25,897 nucleotides of DNA from an uncultured Clostridia bacterium (lineage in GTDB: Bacteria; Bacillota; Clostridia; Oscillospirales; Ruminococcaceae), in assembly GCA_938014855.1 (NCBI GenBank), contig CALLQM010000223.1, positions 1 to 25,897 on the forward strand, in the 5' to 3' direction. Shown one piece after another: positions 23,212 to 25,897 of the stretch. Every line of letters begins with the position of its first letter. Position 1 is the stretch's first letter. The notes under the pieces were generated by a model that had not been told where the DNA came from, made no database searches, and saw only the letters and a list, made by a program, of their open reading frames with translations. Position numbers and translations under genes: made by a program.

Positions 23212-24357
23212 ATGAAAAAAGCACTTGCGGTTATTTTGGGATTGGCAATGACTTTATCACTGGCAGCATGCGGCGGCACAGCAACTCAACCAGAACCAGA
23301 ACAAAAACCAGAGAGTACTGTTGCTGAATCTTCTGAAGCTCAAGACGAAGAGACATACCATTTTGAAATTGTATCCAAGGGTTTCCAATCTACATATTGG
23401 CAGGCAGTATATAAGGGCGCAACTGAAAGACTCAGCTCCCTAAACAGTAAAGCCGGTTATGAAAAATACAGCATGAACTTTGTTGGTCCTGATTCTGAAT
23501 CTGATATTGCTGTTCAGGTTCAAGAGTTTGCCAGCGCATTGAATGCAAAACCTGATGCAATCGGTCTTGCTGCTTTGGACGTAGATGCTTTGCTTGATTC
23601 TATTAAGTCTGCTCAAAGTGATGGTATTCCTATCATTGGTTTTGACTCGGGTGTTCCAAATGCTCCTGAAGGTGCAGTATATGCGAATGCTTCTACAGAT
23701 AACTATGTAGCAGGCAAGATGGCTGCAGATGGAATGTATGAAGTGATTAAGAACCGTTTAGGAAACGGCCAGGTACGTATAGGTGAAGTAAACCAGGATG
23801 CAACAGCCGAATCTATTACAAATCGCGGTCTTGGATTTATCGACCAGATGATTGATAACCTTACTGCTGATGGTTATACTGTAGAGGTTACAGGTAACGA
23901 AAAATATGTTGGCGACTGCAAAGGAAGCACTGCCACCGGCGCTGATGCTGATGTTATCATAGAAGTTCGCGTTCCTTCTCAAACAACAACAGAGCTTTGC
24001 GCAACTGAGGCTGGCGTTATCTTGAACGAACCTGACACAATTGCAATCTTTGGTTCTAACCAAGTAGCTGCAGAGGGCGTTATTACAGCGAATGAAACAC
24101 TTCAGGTTTGCGGCACAGGCGAAGACAATATAATTGCTGTTGGATTTGACTCTGGTTCTGTACTTAAAGCAGCTATAAAAGGCGGCTCTATGTATGGTGC
24201 TGTAACACAGGCTCCTGTTTCCATTGGTTCTGTTTTGATTGAATTACTGGCTGATTCTGCTGCTGGTAAGAGTGTAGCTAATACTGATACTGGATGCCAA
24301 TTCTATACTACTGAAAATATTGACAGCCCAGAAATTTCTCAAAACCTGTACGACTAA
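23212..24357 (+). CDS. Sugar ABC transporter substrate-binding lipoprotein
   Basis: This is the ligand-binding protein of the importer, anchored outside the cell. It has 381 residues: a signal peptide ending in lipobox SLAAC (Cys20), a Pro/Glu/Ser linker to about residue 45, and a type I periplasmic-binding fold. The fold has YHFEIVSKGFQSTYWQAVYKG, PDAIGLAALD, IPIIGFDSGVPN, a hinge-like stretch GQVRIGEVNQDATAES, DTIAIFGSNQVAAEG and IIAVGFDSG. It is longer than RbsB. ATG 23212 has the excellent site AGGAGG. It is the last gene of the operon and is followed by a strong terminator. Similarity to the sensor lipoprotein at 16456 near the ligand-cleft start suggests both see the same sugar. Confidence 0.93.
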   Translation: MKKALAVILGLAMTLSLAACGGTATQPEPEQKPESTVAESSEAQDEETYHFEIVSKGFQSTYWQAVYKGATERLSSLNSKAGYEKYSMNFVGPDSESDIAVQVQEFASALNAKPDAIGLAALDVDALLDSIKSAQSDGIPIIGFDSGVPNAPEGAVYANASTDNYVAGKMAADGMYEVIKNRLGNGQVRIGEVNQDATAESITNRGLGFIDQMIDNLTADGYTVEVTGNEKYVGDCKGSTATGADADVIIEVRVPSQTTTELCATEAGVILNEPDTIAIFGSNQVAAEGVITANETLQVCGTGEDNIIAVGFDSGSVLKAAIKGGSMYGAVTQAPVSIGSVLIELLADSAAGKSVANTDTGCQFYTTENIDSPEISQNLYD

Positions 24358-24388
24358 TATAGGATTTAGCTTATCACAATAAATCGAG

Positions 24389-24425
24389 AACAGGGCATCT
24401 GCTTAAGCAGATGCCCTGTTTTTAT
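24389..24425 (+). terminator. Terminator of the sugar ABC operon
   Basis: A perfect 32-base palindrome (24389-24420) with the GC core CAGGGCATCTGC is followed by TTTTT. It lies 31 bases after the binding-protein stop. The convergent lacI-type gene ends 90 bases further on, and nothing else is seen in that gap. Confidence 0.93.
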
Positions 24426-24514
24426 AAATTTGATGGGGATACCCCTTTTGTGCTTACGAAACAAAGGTTGGAACAGCTTAGGTCATTAAAACCACAGGCA
24501 AGAGCAATATAAAT

Positions 24515-25525
24515 TCAGCGCCGGGCAACAGAATCACCGTGCTGAAGGCTGGCGGAAAGAGAAACACTTATGGCACTGTCACTGGTATTTTCACCTGTAA
24601 GGCGGTCTAAAATAATTCGTGCTGTCTGTGTGGCGATTTCTTCCAAAGGCTGATTTACAATGGTTAGCTTAGGATTTGTTATGAGAGACATTTGCATATT
24701 ATCAAACCCAAGAAAAGACAGCTTTTGAGGTATTTGCAGGTTGCGCTCATTGGCGGCAATAATAGCTCCAAGTGTCATTTCATAGTTCGTTACAAATATA
24801 GCTGTCATATCAGGATTCACAGTTAAAAGCTTGCAAAGACCTTCATAGCCACCCTGTATCGTATAGTCGCTGTACACAACCAAGCTTTCCTTAAAGGGCA
24901 GGTTTTGATTGTGCAAAGCCTGTTTATATCCTTCTAAACGCTGCTGAGAAGTAAAAATATCTACCGGACCGACAACAATGCCTATATTTTTATGTCCATG
25001 CTCCAAAAGATGCTGCGTTGCACAAAATGCAGCACCGCTATTGTTGATTAGTACGCTGTCTGTTGCGTTCCCCAAAGCAGGCAGTGGACGGTCAATGAGC
25101 GTAATTGGGACATGCTGCAAAAGGGCGGGCTTTAGGTGTCGTCCATCTTTACATACCGGCATGTTGATAATTCCGTCTACACGCTTAGAAAGCAAAAACT
25201 GTACCGCTTCACATTCAAGCTTTTCATTTGTGTGACAATCACAGATGACAGTACTATATCCATGCGCACGCAGAATTTCTTCCATTTTTGTGATGATTTT
25301 AGTCACAAACAAATTAGATAATTCAGGGATAACAACACCTATGGTACGGCTTTTGTTACTTTTTAAGCCACGCGCGTATTCGTTTACGGTATAGTTTAGT
25401 TTTTTTATAGCCTGTTCGATAGCAATACGGTTTTTTTCTTTTACGGTTGTACCATTTATATATTTAGAAATGGTAGCAATGCTGAGTCCTGATTCTCGTG
25501 CAATATCTTTTAAGGTTGCAGCCAT
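24515..25525 (-). CDS. LacI-family transcriptional regulator
   Basis: This is a probable repressor of the adjacent sugar ABC operon. It has 336 residues. The N-terminal helix-turn-helix TLKDIARESGLSIATISKYING is followed by the hinge helix (NEYARGLKSNKS) and a periplasmic-binding-like effector domain. That domain has TIGVVIPELSNLFVTKII, VDGIINMPVC, VPITLIDRPLP, GHKNIGIVVGP, RLEGYKQAL and LSFLGFDNMQ. ATG 25525 is chosen because GGAG lies 8 bases upstream and the protein then begins at the DNA-binding domain. The longer frame to 25594 runs over the promoter. It is convergent with the ABC operon. The motif AACGTTTAAC occurs upstream of this gene and at the ABC promoter, which supports the regulatory link. 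Confidence 0.92.
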   Translation of the reverse strand: MAATLKDIARESGLSIATISKYINGTTVKEKNRIAIEQAIKKLNYTVNEYARGLKSNKSRTIGVVIPELSNLFVTKIITKMEEILRAHGYSTVICDCHTNEKLECEAVQFLLSKRVDGIINMPVCKDGRHLKPALLQHVPITLIDRPLPALGNATDSVLINNSGAAFCATQHLLEHGHKNIGIVVGPVDIFTSQQRLEGYKQALHNQNLPFKESLVVYSDYTIQGGYEGLCKLLTVNPDMTAIFVTNYEMTLGAIIAANERNLQIPQKLSFLGFDNMQMSLITNPKLTIVNQPLEEIATQTARIILDRLTGENTSDSAISVSLSASLQHGDSVARR

Positions 25526-25561
25526 GGCAAAAACTCCATATATTTTTACTTTGTTAACATA

Positions 25562-25590
25562 AATGTAGCACATAGAAATATCAATGTCAA
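25562..25590 (-). promoter_or_regulatory. Promoter of the lacI-type gene
   Basis: On the - strand, a perfect TTGACA (25590-25585) and TACATT (25567-25562) are spaced by 17 bases, with TG one base before the -10. The start near 25555 gives a 30-base leader. Confidence 0.7.
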
Positions 25591-25634
25591 ACAAAAACTA
25601 TAGATGTAAAGAGAAGAAATTAAAATATTTAAAA

Positions 25635-25644
25635 AACGTTTAAC
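25635..25644. promoter_or_regulatory. Candidate LacI operator, site 2
   Basis: AACGTTTAAC is identical to the sites at 18942 and 25703. It lies about 45 bases upstream of the lacI promoter -35 and 68 bases from site 3, so it could act by looping between the two. Confidence 0.5.
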
Positions 25645-25702
25645 TTTTAAAATTAGTGAATAGATACGGAAATTATCATGCAAATTATATTATAAAAAGT
25701 GT

Positions 25703-25712
25703 AACGTTTAAC
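25703..25712. promoter_or_regulatory. Candidate LacI operator, site 3, before the micro-ORF
   Basis: AACGTTTAAC is preceded by the stretch AATTATATT, which also precedes the site at 18942. It lies just upstream of the ribosome site of a 16-codon frame. TATTAT (25688-25693) or TATAAA (25691-25696) could be its -10, but no clear -35 is seen. Confidence 0.55.
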
Positions 25713-25730
25713 GTAAAAGGGAGTGTGGTT

Positions 25731-25781
25731 ATGTCTTCTTTCGGCCAATTCAAAGTTATGCTTCGCACGAAATATAAATAA
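25731..25781 (+). CDS. Candidate 16-residue micro-ORF
   Basis: The frame encodes MSSFGQFKVMLRTKYK, a basic peptide with no membrane segment. AAAAGGGAG lies seven bases before its ATG, a strong ribosome site that is hard to explain if the frame is not used. It lies 18 bases after an AACGTTTAAC operator and 23 bases before an intrinsic terminator. The whole unit would make a transcript of about 150 bases or less. It is not recognised as any known family. It could instead be a small RNA whose open frame is fortuitous, or a remnant of a longer gene. Confidence 0.4.
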   Translation: MSSFGQFKVMLRTKYK

Positions 25782-25804
25782 TCTTTTTTCATTATATCAC
25801 TAGT

Positions 25805-25847
25805 AAAAAAGCCATGTACGAGCTTTATAACTCATACATGGCTTTTT
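25805..25847. terminator. Bidirectional terminator between micro-ORF and tRNA-Ser
   Basis: The stem AAAAAGCCATGTA / TACATGGCTTTTT (25806-25818 with 25835-25847) encloses a 16-base loop that can pair partly. It ends in T tracts on both strands. It can serve the micro-ORF unit on + and the tRNA gene on -. Confidence 0.88.
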
Positions 25848-25855
25848 AATTAATT

Positions 25856-25897
25856 TGGCGGAGATGGAGAGATTCGAACTCTCGCGCCCGTTTCCAG
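25856..25897 (-). tRNA. tRNA-Ser, 3' part (5' part beyond window)
   Basis: Read on the - strand, the piece holds the end of a long variable arm (CTGGAAACGGGCGC), a perfect T arm (GAGAG TTCGAAT CTCTC), the acceptor strand CATCTCC, discriminator G and an encoded CCA. The long variable arm and the G discriminator indicate a class II tRNA, most likely serine. The anticodon lies outside the window, so the isoacceptor is not known. Confidence 0.85.

Noticed and set aside
1..25897. CRISPR arrays, insertion sequences, phage genes or toxin-antitoxin pairs
   Set aside because: No regularly spaced repeats, transposase, integrase or phage proteins were seen. The tRNA at the edge has no visible attachment-site duplicate in the window.

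Overview
The window looks like chromosomal DNA from a low-to-moderate GC Gram-positive bacterium of the class Clostridia, perhaps Oscillospirales-like. The evidence is strong AGGAGG-type ribosome binding sites, lipoprotein signal peptides in place of periplasmic ones, GTG/TTG starts, YesM/YesN-type regulators, LacI repressors and U-tract terminators. The genus assignment is inference.

Layout. (1) 1-2.1 kb, + strand: the 3' part of ilvC (ketol-acid reductoisomerase), then an orphan OpuC/OsmF-type glycine betaine/choline-binding lipoprotein with its own consensus promoter. A bidirectional terminator separates it from the next block. (2) 2.1-8.9 kb, - strand: a pentose locus read rbsR, then deoC-rbsK-rbsD-rbsA-rbsC-rbsB. 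Two copies of the perfect palindrome TGTAACCGGTTACA sit at the predicted start points of the rbsR and deoC promoters, so both units are probably controlled by RbsR and/or CcpA. (3) 9.0-10.6 kb, + strand: a small membrane protein, a D-lyxose isomerase and an 88-residue unknown protein. (4) 10.6-12.4 kb: azlCD (branched-chain amino acid exporter, - strand), divergent from an XRE-cupin regulator. (5) 12.6-14.4 kb, + strand: an aspartate-dehydrogenase-like (DUF108) protein and a D-2-hydroxyacid-dehydrogenase-like protein. Both appear to have lost expected catalytic residues.

(6) 14.6-25.5 kb is the most interesting block. It begins with a three-component sensor: a YesM/LytS-type histidine kinase, a sugar-binding lipoprotein and a YesN-type AraC response regulator. 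Next comes an ABC importer operon: a 222-residue unknown protein, permease, double ATPase, second permease and binding lipoprotein. A convergent LacI-family repressor follows. I propose that the lipoprotein-kinase-regulator set senses the sugar outside the cell and activates the importer operon, while the LacI protein represses it from inside. The motif AACGTTTAAC lies in the importer promoter region and twice upstream of the lacI gene. The second of those sites precedes a short free-standing unit at 25.7 kb that could encode a 16-residue peptide and ends in its own terminator. (7) The window ends inside a tRNA-Ser gene on the - strand.

All functional calls come from reading the sequence and from knowledge of the families. 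No database search was possible.
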